A DNA stretch of 64,000 nucleotides, from positions 1-64,000 of the forward strand of contig CAVYFA010000008.1 in NCBI GenBank assembly GCA_963767715.1, in the 5' to 3' direction. Below, one piece after another: positions 55,150-64,000 of this stretch (the stretch's first letter is position 1; the number at the start of each line of letters is the position of its first letter). A program made the position numbers and the translations under genes. The notes beneath the pieces were generated by a model. The model worked only from the letters and a program-made list of their open reading frames with translations, had not been told where the DNA came from and did not search any database. Source of the DNA: CAVSXS01 sp963767715. GTDB lineage: Bacteria > Chloroflexota > Ktedonobacteria > Ktedonobacterales > Ktedonobacteraceae.

Positions 55150-55262
55150 AGGAGTAGGGCCCGGTTTAACCGCGGCCACCGCCGATTATGCACGCAGTAA
55201 GTGAAGAAATGCGGAGCAGCTTTGTAGGGGCCTGCGGGCGGCGCTTGCGCCGCCCTGGGAAT
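55150..55262. repeat. Two dispersed repeat copies between DUF2071 and methyltransferase genes
   Basis: AGTAGGGCCCGGTTTAACCG with CGCCGATTATGC (55154-55190), and GTAGGGGCCTGCGGGCGGCG followed by CTTGCGCCGCCCTGGG (55226-55258). The second contains a GGGCGGCGC/GCGCCGCCC palindrome. Confidence 0.65.
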
Positions 55263-55269
55263 GGTCTCT

Positions 55270-56127
55270 CTACGGTTTTCTTCCCCAGGCGCGCAGATAG
55301 TACCAGATGGCGCGAAACGCTTCGCCGTTCATCTCTTCCAGGCATCCCAGATAGATGCGCTCGAGCTCTTCCTGCTGTGCGGCACCCATCTTCAACATGA
55401 ACGGCTGGGCCAGTTTAGCCCCAACCATTATATTTTCACAGAAAGCGTCATGGGCAGGCGCTCCGGCTGAAAAATCGATCGCCTCGGCCTTTTGCCGCAC
55501 ATCCGTGAAACCGGCGTCGCGTATCAGCCCACTCAGCATAGGCGTGATGCCAACATGCCGTCCGTCGGGGGAGAAGATCATCCCGGCTTTCCGCATGGTT
55601 TGCAGGAGCAGGCGATTGAGCTGCTCGGAGAAAGGGCCGTTCGAGATGCCTGTCTCGCACTCGGTCAGGCAGAGCAGCCCGCCGGGGCGCAGGATGCGCC
55701 TGCATTCTTTGAGCAAGCCTGGCCAGGCGTGCGTGGGCATCAAGAAATACAAGAGGCGCGCATTTACGACATCGAAGGTGTTCTCATCGAAATCCAGCGG
55801 CTTCAGTATATCCATCGTCTCAAAATAGGCGTTATCCAGCCGCCGCGCCAACGCCTGGGCTTTGGCGTAGCGCACGAAGCCCACGCTGATATCGACGCCG
55901 TATACCTCCGCTTTGGGATAGTCATACGCCACGTTGAGCACCCAACCGCCGGGACCGCAGGCCAGGTCGAGCACCCGTATCTCGCTTTCTGTGTCGATTG
56001 CTACCGGAAAGAGCCCACCCAGGTGCTGGGTGAGCAGGTTATCCTGAAACATCAGGCGCGCCGTCTCGGCCCCGCTCTCAGTATCAATGATGTAGGTCGT
56101 TTCTTCCCTGGGATACTCGGTCGGCAT
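55270..56127 (-). CDS. Class I SAM-dependent methyltransferase
   Basis: ATG 56127 (MPTEYPREETTYIIDTESGA); the longer frame is not needed. A 285-residue methyltransferase: motif I VLDLACGPGGWVLNVAYDYP, acidic strand VYGVDISVGFVRYAKAQALA, motif III DENTFDVVNARLLYFLMPTH and LRPGGLLCLTECETGISNGP. The C-terminal part resembles UbiE/arsenite-type small-molecule methyltransferases with an extra helical cap. Substrate unknown. Convergent with the DUF2071 gene and divergent from the restriction-modification locus. Confidence 0.87.
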   Translation of the reverse strand: MPTEYPREETTYIIDTESGAETARLMFQDNLLTQHLGGLFPVAIDTESEIRVLDLACGPGGWVLNVAYDYPKAEVYGVDISVGFVRYAKAQALARRLDNAYFETMDILKPLDFDENTFDVVNARLLYFLMPTHAWPGLLKECRRILRPGGLLCLTECETGISNGPFSEQLNRLLLQTMRKAGMIFSPDGRHVGITPMLSGLIRDAGFTDVRQKAEAIDFSAGAPAHDAFCENIMVGAKLAQPFMLKMGAAQQEELERIYLGCLEEMNGEAFRAIWYYLRAWGRKP

Positions 56128-56369
56128 GCTGTCGGTTCCTTCTAGCGGATGTGGTAGGTGGATTTGTTCGACTCGATGAAACCAGCCCTGTCGATTCACC
56201 TCTTCTATTATATGGTACTATTTGTTGTGTCGCAAGTTGCACATAATGCAGCTCGCGTCTCTATACGGCACCAGCCCCTACTTTTGCTTTGCCTCTTTCG
56301 CTTGACAATCCCTGCCCCTGATGCTAGTCTTGCTCTACTATCTCATCACTGGAAGGTCGAGGTTGACGC

Positions 56370-59300
56370 GTGCTGAACGACGACTATGAACTCACCCGCA
56401 AGGATATCCAGGACCTCTCGAACAGAGACGCCCTCGCGGCCTTCTTCGCGAAACTCGGCTACGACACCAACGAACGCCTCATCCAGAACAGCGCCGCCAT
56501 GGGCTTCACCGGCGAGCTGTTGAAATCAACCATTACGCATATCGAACGCCTCGCCGGCCAGGACGGCGGCCTGCTCGAAGTCTACCTTGTCGAGCTGAAA
56601 TCCGTCACCGTCGCCGTCACGCGCACCCTGGCGCAGGCCTTCCGCAACCTCAACGTGCAGCAGCCCCTGCTCATCCTCACCGACGACTACCAGCGCCTCG
56701 ACTTCGTACTGGTCGAACGCTACAGCGCGCTCTCCACCGAAGCGCAGAAGGCTGCCGCGCTCGTCCCCGGACTCTCCCCGGCATCCGGCCGACAGGTTGG
56801 TGTGCGCCCGCGCGTCCTGACCGTCAATCGCACCAATCCCGGCGCGGTCGCCTTGCGCGTGCTGCGCCGCTTCAGCTATACCGAAAGCGACTCCTTCGCG
56901 CAGACCGACAAGCTGCTCAGCGCCTACGATGTAGCCGGTTGGAGCGAGCCATACTTCAATAACCGCGCCCTCTTCTCCGACTACTACCTCGTCCAGCGCC
57001 TGCCCGAAAGCTCCGAGTGGAACGACCCCGCCGGGGCCGCCGCCATGACGCGCGCCTATCGCGAATTGCGTGACCTCTTCGCCGGGGCGCGCGAGACCTT
57101 CGCCAATCAACCCGCTTCAGTCGCGCGCTCGAATCTGCTGCGCCCGGCCCTCGCTATCCTGGGCTTCGCCGCTCAGCCGCCCACGCCGGACAAAAGCGCC
57201 GTGATTCAGCCGCACTATATCCTGGCTGCTGCGATGAGTGATGGCCGGCAGCCTCCCTCTCCCCTGGCGCTCTGCCTGGCCTATCCCTGGGGGCGCAGCC
57301 TGGACGGCAAGGACGAACAGCGCGACTCCGAAACGCCCGATGAGAACCCCGGCGCGTCAGTCGTCGCCCTGCTGGATCGCGCCGGGGACGGCGGCGCGAA
57401 CTGGGCCATCGTCACCAACGGCAAGCTCTGGCGGCTCTATTCGGCCAGAGCCCACAGCCGCGCCACCAACTACTACGAAATCGACCTGGAGGAGACGCTG
57501 GCCCAGCCGCCCGAGCATCGCGAGCCGGCCTTTCGCTACTTCTGGCACTTCTTCCGCGCCGCCGCCTTCCAGCCCGTCCCGCGCGGCGTCGAGGGCGAGT
57601 CCCCGCGGGTCTGCTTCCTGGACGGCCTGGTCAGTGACAGCGAGCGCTACGCCCGCGAACTGGGCGAGCGCCTCAAAGAGCGCGTCTTCTTCGAGGTCTT
57701 CCCGCATTTCGCGCGTGGCTTCATTCTCTACGCGCGCCGCGCCGGTCAACTGCCGCCTAACCTCGATACGCTGCCGCCGCATGAGCGCGAGCGCCTGCTC
57801 GAACCATTCTTCGCCGGCACGCTCACATTCCTCTATCGCCTGCTCTTCCTGCTCTACGCCGAGAGCCGCGATCTGCTGCCCGTGCGCGAGGCGCGCGGTT
57901 ACTACGAGCACAGCCTGGAAAAGCTCAAGGGCGAGATTGCCGGGCGCGCCGGGCCAATCGAGGACCAGGCCCCCGCGCGCATCAAGGCCGCCTACAACGA
58001 ACTCGCCACCGCCGGCTACGACCGCCTGCAGGCGCTCTTCACCGCCGTCGATAAGGGCGACCCCGACCTCAACGTCCCCGTCTACAACGGCGGCCTCTTC
58101 GTCACCGCGCCCGACCCGGCCGATCCCTCGCCTGAAGCGGCGGTGGCGCGTTTCCTCGCCACCTGCAAGATCCCCGACCGCCAGCTTGCCCTCGGCCTGG
58201 ACCGCATGGCGCGCGACCTCGACGAGAAACGCCACGACCTGGCCTTCATCGACTACAAAAGCCTGGGCGTGCGCCAGCTCGGCAGCATGTACGAGGGGCT
58301 GCTCGAATTCCGCCTGCGCATCGCCCCCGAGGAGCTGGCCGTCGTCAAAGACAAAACCGAGAAGTACGTCTCCTACGCCGAGGCGCGCCGGCAGAAGCTG
58401 ACCATCCTCAAAGAGGGCCGCGGCAGGGATGCGCGCGACAAGACCCTGCCGAAGGGCGCCGTCTACCTGGAGAACGACCGTCGCGAGCGCAAGGCCACCG
58501 GCAGCTACTACACCCCCGACTACATCGTCAAGTACATAGTAGAGCAGACCGTCGGCCCCGTCCTGCAAGAGAAGCTTGATGCCCTGCGCCCCGTCTTCCG
58601 CGAGGCCGAAAAGACGCTGCGCGTCGAGCAGGATAAAGTGAAATCCTTGCGCCGCGAGGACATCAGCGCCGAACACGAAACCTACAAGAAGTTCCGCGCC
58701 CGCCTGTGCGACGCCTTCTTCGACCTGCGCGTGCTCGACCCCGCTATGGGCAGCGGCCACTTCCTGGTCGAGGCCGTCGACTACCTCACCGACCGCATGG
58801 CCGACTTCCTCTCCGCCTTCCGCTGGAACCCCGTCGTCTACGAACTGGCGAAGACGCGCCGCGAGATCCAGGAGGAGATGGAGCGCCAGCGCGTCACCAT
58901 CGACCCCGGCAAGCTCACCGACCTCAACCTGCTCAAGCGCCGCGTCCTCAAAAGCTGCATCTACGGCGTCGATCTCAACCCCATGGCCGTAGAACTGGCC
59001 AAGGTCAGTCTCTGGCTCGACTGCTTCACGCTCGGCGCGCCGCTCTCCTTCCTCGACCACCACATGAAGTGCGGCAACTCCCTCATCGGCGGCAGCGTCC
59101 AGGAGGTGCAGGAGGCCGTCAGCTAGGACCTTTGGGGAGCCAGTTTTCCTACTTGCTTGACGCCACTCAGCTCATGCGCAGAGTCGGCGAACTCTCCGAC
59201 GTGACCGCCCAGGAGGTCGCCGCCTCGCGCAGCCGCCTACCAGGGCGCCTACGATGCACTCGCCCCTTTCAAACGCCTGCTGGATGTCTGGACTGGCGAA

Positions 59301-61177
59301 TACTTCGGCAACAAAGGCGCGAAGCACAAAACCCGCCAATACGCTGGTGCCATCTTCGCCAACGACTACGCTCATGAACAACCCGGAAGACAGGCAGGCC
59401 ATCGAAACCGCGCTCACCCTCGCCCAATCGAAGCGCTTCTTCCACTGGGAACTGGAGTTCCCCGAAGTGTTTTTCGACGAGAGGAAGCGCAAGGAGAATG
59501 GTGGTTTTGACGCAGTGGTGGGCAATCCGCCGTATGTGCGTCAAGAAGGATTGGGCGACGATAAACCCGCCTTCAAGGAGATGTACGCTGTCTTCAATAG
59601 CATCGCTGATCTGTATACTTACTTCATCGAGCGCGGCCATACACTTCTGAGTACTGGCGGCCGCTTCGGAATGATAACCGCCAACAAGTTCATGCGCGCT
59701 AACTATGCTGCTGCATTGCGCACGTTTCTAACTGATAACGTCAAACTCGAAAACTTGATCGATTTTGGCGATCTTCCTGTTTTCGGTGATGCGATAACCT
59801 ATCCAATCATCATCCTCTCTAGCAAGGTTCATCGTAATGGAACATCTATAGCATATGCTTTAGTCAACACTATTAACTTTGAAAGCCTTTATTCAAGCGA
59901 CCCTCCTATGCTACACGCCAAATGCCAGAGAGTGCATTCATCGGCACCAACTGGTCATTGGCAGCTACTTCAGAACAAGTGATATTAGATAAGATCAAGG
60001 TCAAAAGTGCTTCTCTCGGAGAGTATGCTAGGGGAACAATTAGAAGGTATCCTTACTGGCTTCAATGAGGCTTTTGTCATCGATCGGGCAACCAGAGAAA
60101 AATTGATTGCCGAGGATCGAGCCAGTGCTGAAATCATTAAGCCTTTCGTGGTGGGCGAAGATGTACGTGAATACGTGATTGCTTTTCAGGATAGATATTT
60201 GATCTGGACATATATAGGTGTTCCGATCAATCGGTATCCAGCAATCTTCAAACATTTACAGCAATATCAGGCACAGCTCGAGAAACGCTGGGATAAGGAG
60301 GAACTCATTGGTGGGAACTGAGGCAATGTGATTACTATGCTGAATTTGAAAAGCCAAAAATCATCTATCCCGATATTGCTAAAAATTGTAAATTTGCATT
60401 TGATACTACGGGGGCATACAGCGTAAATACTACGTACTTCATACCGATTGACTCAGGTCAAGTATATCTAACTGCTCTGCTCAACTCAACCTTGATAGAA
60501 TTCTTTTTTCGAACCATTTCCTCTTCAATTAGAGGAGGCTATTTACGCTTCTTCGACCAGTATGTCTCACAAATCCCCATTCGTCGCATCAACTTCACCC
60601 TCTCGCCCGACCAGCGCGCCTACTACCTCGAAAAAGCAAAAACCCTCTACGCCACCTGTCTGGAGAAGCACGACCAGCAGTGCGTGCTGGGCTTCGTCGA
60701 TCACCATCTTACGCAGGGAGCCGGAAGAGTCGGACATGGTGCATGACCTGCTGGCCTTCCTGGCGGAGGAGATGATCCGCCTTAACAAGCAGAAGCGGGC
60801 GGCGCAGCGCGAGTTCCTGGACTGGCTGGTGGAGACGCTGCGCATCTTGCCGGATAAGGATGGCCGCCGGGGAATAGACGCCTTGACGGGCAAGGCGAAG
60901 CTGGCCGATTATCCCGGCGATTACCAGAAGGGCGAGCCGCCGCTTGCCACCGCTGACCTGCTGGAGATACTGCGCAAGAACAAGAGCAGGCTGGGCGTGA
61001 GCCTGAGCGATGCCGCGCTGCTCGACCGCGTCGGGCGCGTCTACGAGGAGAGCCTGGCACGCGTGCTGCCGCTGAAGGAGACAGCTCAAGAAGACGGACG
61101 CGCTGATCGACGCGGTGGTGTACCGCTTGTATGGGCTGACGGAGGAGGAGATCAGGGTGGTGGAGGGAAGGGGATAA
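56370..61177 (+). pseudogene. Type IIG-like restriction-modification enzyme with at least six frameshifts
   Basis: Starts GTG 56370 and reads openly for 918 residues: an N-terminal part with LLEVYLVELKSVTVAVTRTL (possible PD-(D/E)xK nuclease core), a helical connector, and the methyltransferase with GSYYTPDYIVKYIVEQTVGP, motif I DPAMGSGHFLVEAVDYL and YGVDLNPMAVELAKVSLWLD. It then breaks near 59120. Later pieces in changing frames restore the protein: AYQGAYDALAPFKRLLDVWT, motif IV VVGNPPYVRQEGLGD, EAFVIDRATREKLIAEDRAS, RGGYLRFFDQYVSQIPIRRI, LVETLRILPDKDGRRGIDAL and DAVVYRLYGLTEEEIRVVEG ending at 61177. An intact enzyme would be about 1600 residues, methylating adenine and cutting beside its site. 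This copy is inactive as read. Confidence 0.88.
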
Positions 61178-61238
61178 AAAGGCTATGGACAGTATTATCA
61201 CATATACGTTATAATTTCCTTACAGGAGGCAGAGCCAC

Positions 61239-61650
61239 ATGCCAACATTTAAACGGTGGAGCATATGCTGTAGAGAGGGACGGCCTCCTTGTGATTTTGA
61301 GAAGCGCAACCGTATTTCGTAGTGTGGCTAGCTTTACATCAGCCCTTAATGAATTCGATATGCCTGTGGTTGCATCTATCAACGCTCACCTGCTTCATTT
61401 TGAAAGAGCATGGAAGGCAAGCAGGCACGACGGCGAAATACCGACAGGATTTTACTTTGAAGCGTATGCCGATGTTGATGGTCCGTATAGACTTTGCCAG
61501 ATACGAGTGGGACCAAATCATGGGTTTCGCGCTTTAGTAATGTTCCTGAACAACAGTCCCGATGCCTACTGGATATACATTTTCAAAAAAGTGAAAAACA
61601 GGCAGCCAGAGGATATGAAGCGCGCCCGAACATTGGCGCAACGGCTTTGA
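61239..61650 (+). pseudogene. RelE/HigB-like toxin gene (Gp49 type), probable frameshift near its start
   Basis: AGGAGG at 61224-61229 precedes ATG 61239 (MPTFKRWSI), but that frame stops early. The conserved body is in another frame from about 61262: YAVERDGLLVILRS, then FYFEAYADVDGPYRLCQIRV, FRALVMFLNNSPDAYWIYIF and KKVKNRQPEDMKRARTLAQR, with the FKK-x-P-x-RA end of HigB/Gp49 toxins. A one- or two-base change near 61264 explains both. If translated from ATG 61361 a shorter toxin body would still be made. These toxins cut mRNA on ribosomes. The antitoxin gene follows at once. Confidence 0.68.
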
Positions 61651-61675
61651 GATGAGCTACGAAAGAGAGATAGCC

Positions 61676-62230
61676 ATGGAACACGATGAACAAGTGCAGA
61701 TCACAGGAACGATGAGTGATTACCTCGTCGAAAAGCTGAGCAGTGAAGAACACGGCCAGGAATACGCTACTGAATACCTCAAAGCTGATTTTCTCACATC
61801 AGTAGCAAATGCCCTTTTTACTCTGCGGCGTCAGGCCGGCCTGACCCAGGCACAGGTTGCCGAACTCTTGCATACCAAACAATCCGCTATTGCCCGTCTG
61901 GAAGCGGATTTTGATGGGGCTATGTCTCTGCGTCGCTTTGTCGATTTCTCGCTGGCATGTGGGTATATTCCGCATCATCTCACATTCGCACCTATAGAGA
62001 CCGCGCGAAACATTACTATAGCGCAACCAGAAACATCGTTGACATTCGAGAATCACCTGAACTGGGGCAATGCCAATTTTCAATTGACGCTGGGATCAGT
62101 TGGCCCAGCCTCTCAAGCTACATTTAGCGTTTCTGCATCGGCAACAACACTTCAAGGAGAAAGACCCCCATTGGGAATTATTGAGGCGCAGTCTAAGGCA
62201 TTGCCACTAAATGAAAGCGTAGCGGCATAA
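61676..62230 (+). CDS. Xre-family antitoxin (HigA-like)
   Basis: ATG 61676 (MEHDEQVQITGTMSDYLVEK); ATG 61652, one base after the toxin stop, is also open. The helix-turn-helix is SVANALFTLRRQAGLTQAQV followed by AELLHTKQSAIARLEADFDG, then LRRFVDFSLACGYIPHHLTF. At 184 residues it is longer than minimal HigA: the C-terminal 90 residues (ENHLNWGNANFQLTLGSVGP) are extra and beta-like. The toxin-then-antitoxin order is the higBA layout. It likely represses its own promoter and neutralises the toxin. The next gene begins two bases after its stop codon. Confidence 0.82.
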   Translation: MEHDEQVQITGTMSDYLVEKLSSEEHGQEYATEYLKADFLTSVANALFTLRRQAGLTQAQVAELLHTKQSAIARLEADFDGAMSLRRFVDFSLACGYIPHHLTFAPIETARNITIAQPETSLTFENHLNWGNANFQLTLGSVGPASQATFSVSASATTLQGERPPLGIIEAQSKALPLNESVAA

Positions 62231-62231
62231 T

Positions 62232-62945
62232 ATGCTTGAGCAGATAAAGATATTGTCCAGTAGAAGGGCTTACGAGTTCCGCCAGGATGATTTACGTCTA
62301 TCAGTTCTAAGTACAAAGCCGGTGCAGCAACAGTTCCAGGAACTTTTCCGCTTCCAGACTTCCGCGATGGGATCACCGGCGCCGACTTTTGGGGATGTTC
62401 CTGTTACATATCCACCCGGGTTCGTCTTCGACATGGGCGCGTGGATATCTCCTGATGAACAACTCGTACCAATCCGCTTGCTACATTTTGAGCAGCGCCG
62501 CATCGTGATTGATGTAGCTGGTCCTTCCTCAGCGATAACAGGTATCTATGAGCGTATGAGAGAATTTTTCTCTGATCTTCACGCGCCAGATGGTTCGCCG
62601 ATTATCGGCGAGCCGGAGCGCATTCTGGATTATTCCGAGATCACGGCTCGATACTCATTCTCTTTGGATATTCTCGTCGCGGAGCCTTTCCGCAGGATTC
62701 TCACGCCGCTTCTTCCTGAAAGCGGTCTCCCAAATGGAGTGATGATACCCACTTTCTCGATACAGTTCTATCCAGCTAACCAGGAACTCGCAAGTATTCC
62801 ATCAGTAAATGACGTCCGCGCTCTATCATTCGCATTACGCTCAGGCACACAACCACAAGATCAAATCTCCTTCAGTGGCGCTCCTCTCGACTCGGAGACA
62901 CATCTTCGCTACTTGCACGAGCTCGATGCCGCTTTTGCATCGTAG
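62232..62945 (+). CDS. Hypothetical protein coupled to the toxin-antitoxin pair
   Basis: ATG 62232 is one base past the antitoxin stop (TAATATG), so translation is coupled. The 237-residue product (MLEQIKILSSRRAYEFRQDD) has no signal peptide, membrane helix or motif I know. Segments DMGAWISPDEQLVPIRLLHF, EQRRIVIDVAGPSSAITGIY and ITARYSFSLDILVAEPFRRI give an alpha/beta pattern. The tight coupling makes it a candidate third member of the locus, for example a chaperone or effector, but that is inference. It is intact in a region where most genes are broken. Confidence 0.6.
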   Translation: MLEQIKILSSRRAYEFRQDDLRLSVLSTKPVQQQFQELFRFQTSAMGSPAPTFGDVPVTYPPGFVFDMGAWISPDEQLVPIRLLHFEQRRIVIDVAGPSSAITGIYERMREFFSDLHAPDGSPIIGEPERILDYSEITARYSFSLDILVAEPFRRILTPLLPESGLPNGVMIPTFSIQFYPANQELASIPSVNDVRALSFALRSGTQPQDQISFSGAPLDSETHLRYLHELDAAFAS

Positions 62946-62962
62946 CAGGAGATGTCCTTTGG

Positions 62963-63184
62963 TCGATAGCGCAGAAGAGCGTGCAGCATGTTTTGGCAAC
63001 GGAGCGACGTTTTCCACAAACGCAAGTCCTGAAAGCGAATATCCATGCCTGGCTGGCCTGGTAGAAAGAGCCAGGGAAACCAATGGGACTGGCTATCACG
63101 AAGCGATATTTTGATGCCGCAGCTCCCCAGGCTCAGCATCTCATTGACTGGTTGCGCAGGCTCTTCGAGATTGGGTCAGAGTAA
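62963..63184 (+). pseudogene. C-terminal remnant resembling a DUF3226-family protein
   Basis: Reading one frame: VLATERRFPQTQVLKANIHA, WLAW, an in-frame TAG, then KEPGKPMGLAITKRYFDAAA and PQAQHLIDWLRRLFE to a TAA at 63184. The WLAW-(Q)-EPGKPxGxAIT-YFD-WLRRLF pattern is what I recall from the C-terminus of DUF3226 (TOPRIM-like) proteins, often found with AAA ATPases in defence loci. The N-terminal two thirds are absent. The rest of the gap up to 63321 holds nothing recognisable. Confidence 0.5.
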
Positions 63185-63321
63185 AATATTACTTCTGAAG
63201 TTAGATTAACTGATCAGCGTACTAGAATATTACAGAGTAACTTGAGAAAATGCAACCATCCGTACTATCGTGATTGATGCCGGTCAAAACCATAATTTGC
63301 GTTACGAAGTTTTCGAGCGTC

Positions 63322-64000
63322 TTAACCGTGGATCAATGGCTCTCTCTGTTGCGCCAGGCGCTGGGTAGCGGCGTCTGCAACGGGTAGAAACGGCCACAGG
63401 CGATGTGCCGGGGCATTGACCGCCAACAACACGCCAAAACGCTGGATCACAGAGGCGACTGCCGATGGCGTGGGCGTCGGCATGCGTGTGCCATTCGCGC
63501 CTGCTCCGAGTGAGATGGTGATCAGGCAACCCGAGGCAGACGTTGGCCCCGGCACCACCTGCGGTTCGGTACTCGGCGGCGTGGAGGCGAATACCAGCGT
63601 ATCCATATCGAGAGCAGCGGCTTGACACACCAGGGCATCGGTCCCGAAAGCATCGCTCTGACTGCCGGGTGTCACGCCCCACCTCATGCCATTCCAGGTA
63701 ATATTCAAGGGAAACGTGAGAGCACTTTGCTGGCCGAGAATAAAGCTATCTGGCTGATTCTCCTCGACGACCCGTCCATCGGGGGTAGTGAACTGCCAGA
63801 GCAATTGCACCGGAATGGACGTTTGCCACACGGCTGGAGACCGCGTGAGAGCGGAGCCAATGTAGGCGGGCCTATCGCAGAAGAACTGGCAGTTCTGGCT
63901 ACCTGAGTCACAAGCTCCATTCGCACAAAGCGCATCGGGTGATGAAGCGGTATCCAGTTGCAGGCGCAACGTCGCCTTGAGCGGCTGGTGAGCAGTCGCG
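63322..64000 (-). CDS. Partial secreted or membrane protein, 5' end off the window
   Basis: The frame is open from the right edge down to the stop at 63322. Visible text includes LKATLRLQLDTASSPDALCA, then CANGACDSGSQNCQFFCDRP (six Cys within about 25 residues), VWQTSIPVQLLWQFTTPDGR, FPLNITWNGMRWGV and a Pro/Thr/Ser-rich part before the end RLWPFLPVADAATQRL. The Cys cluster and polar low-complexity stretch suggest an extracytoplasmic protein. I recognise no family. The N-terminus and any signal peptide are not in the window. Confidence 0.6.
   Translation of the reverse strand, partial: ATAHQPLKATLRLQLDTASSPDALCANGACDSGSQNCQFFCDRPAYIGSALTRSPAVWQTSIPVQLLWQFTTPDGRVVEENQPDSFILGQQSALTFPLNITWNGMRWGVTPGSQSDAFGTDALVCQAAALDMDTLVFASTPPSTEPQVVPGPTSASGCLITISLGAGANGTRMPTPTPSAVASVIQRFGVLLAVNAPAHRLWPFLPVADAATQRLAQQREPLIHG

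Noticed and set aside
57357..59063. 568-residue minus-strand frame
   Set aside because: Antisense to the type IIG methyltransferase domain; Val/Glu/Gly-rich shadow composition.

Overview
The window looks like a chromosomal segment of a Chloroflexota bacterium, most likely class Ktedonobacteria (inference). Grounds: dispersed GTAGGGGC/CGATTTATCG-type palindromic repeats in most gaps; a DoxX-Rieske fusion; a Ppx-CHAD-HD polyphosphate cluster; a glp/dha cluster with a DhaM-HPr-EI fusion; many FtsX/MacB-type ABC exporters. No rRNA is present. One tRNA, Leu(CAG), lies on the minus strand at 5541-5624.

Layout. 1-5624: accessory DNA with a decayed Roco (LRR-Roc-COR) gene and the remains of an integrative element (frameshifted rep-like gene, small hypothetical gene, excisionase, frameshifted tyrosine integrase) beside tRNA-Leu. 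5892-8647: polyphosphate-type Ppx/GppA + CHAD + HD genes. 8652-12585 (minus): VOC-domain protein, secF, secD. 12955-19227: two FtsX/MacB-type ABC systems, the second broken. 19360-28390: frameshifted Ser/Thr kinase, MFS transporter, internally deleted P450, phosphodiesterase, DoxX-Rieske fusion and an OmpR-type two-component system. 28516-40104: glycerol and lipid block with plsY, two divergent glpP-like antiterminators, glpK, glpF, glpD, dhaK, dhaL and a DhaM-HPr-EI fusion. 40254-48947: esterase, aminotransferase, O-methyltransferase, a GntR-controlled ABC locus reduced by deletion, an intact DUF998-ABC operon and an M20 peptidase. 49144-56127: membrane proteins, a broken Tat-type ferritin-like gene, phospholipase-C-like phosphoesterase, DUF2071 protein and methyltransferase. 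56370-63184: a decayed defence island with a multiply frameshifted type IIG restriction-modification gene, RelE-like toxin, Xre antitoxin, an unknown coupled gene and a DUF3226-like remnant. A partial secreted or membrane protein runs off the right edge.

How the genes work together. The clearest pathway is glycerol use. GlpF admits glycerol, GlpK phosphorylates it and GlpD oxidises glycerol-3-phosphate to dihydroxyacetone phosphate. DhaK/L with the DhaM-HPr-EI fusion phosphorylates dihydroxyacetone with phosphoenolpyruvate. PlsY uses activated acyl groups and glycerol-3-phosphate for phospholipid synthesis. Two GlpP-like proteins flank a structured leader ending in a U-tract and probably sense glycerol-3-phosphate.

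Caution. At least ten genes carry frameshifts, internal deletions or a premature stop. Most are in accessory genes, while the secDF, glp/dha and two-component genes are open from end to end. Real decay is therefore plausible, but single-base assembly errors cannot be excluded from sequence alone.
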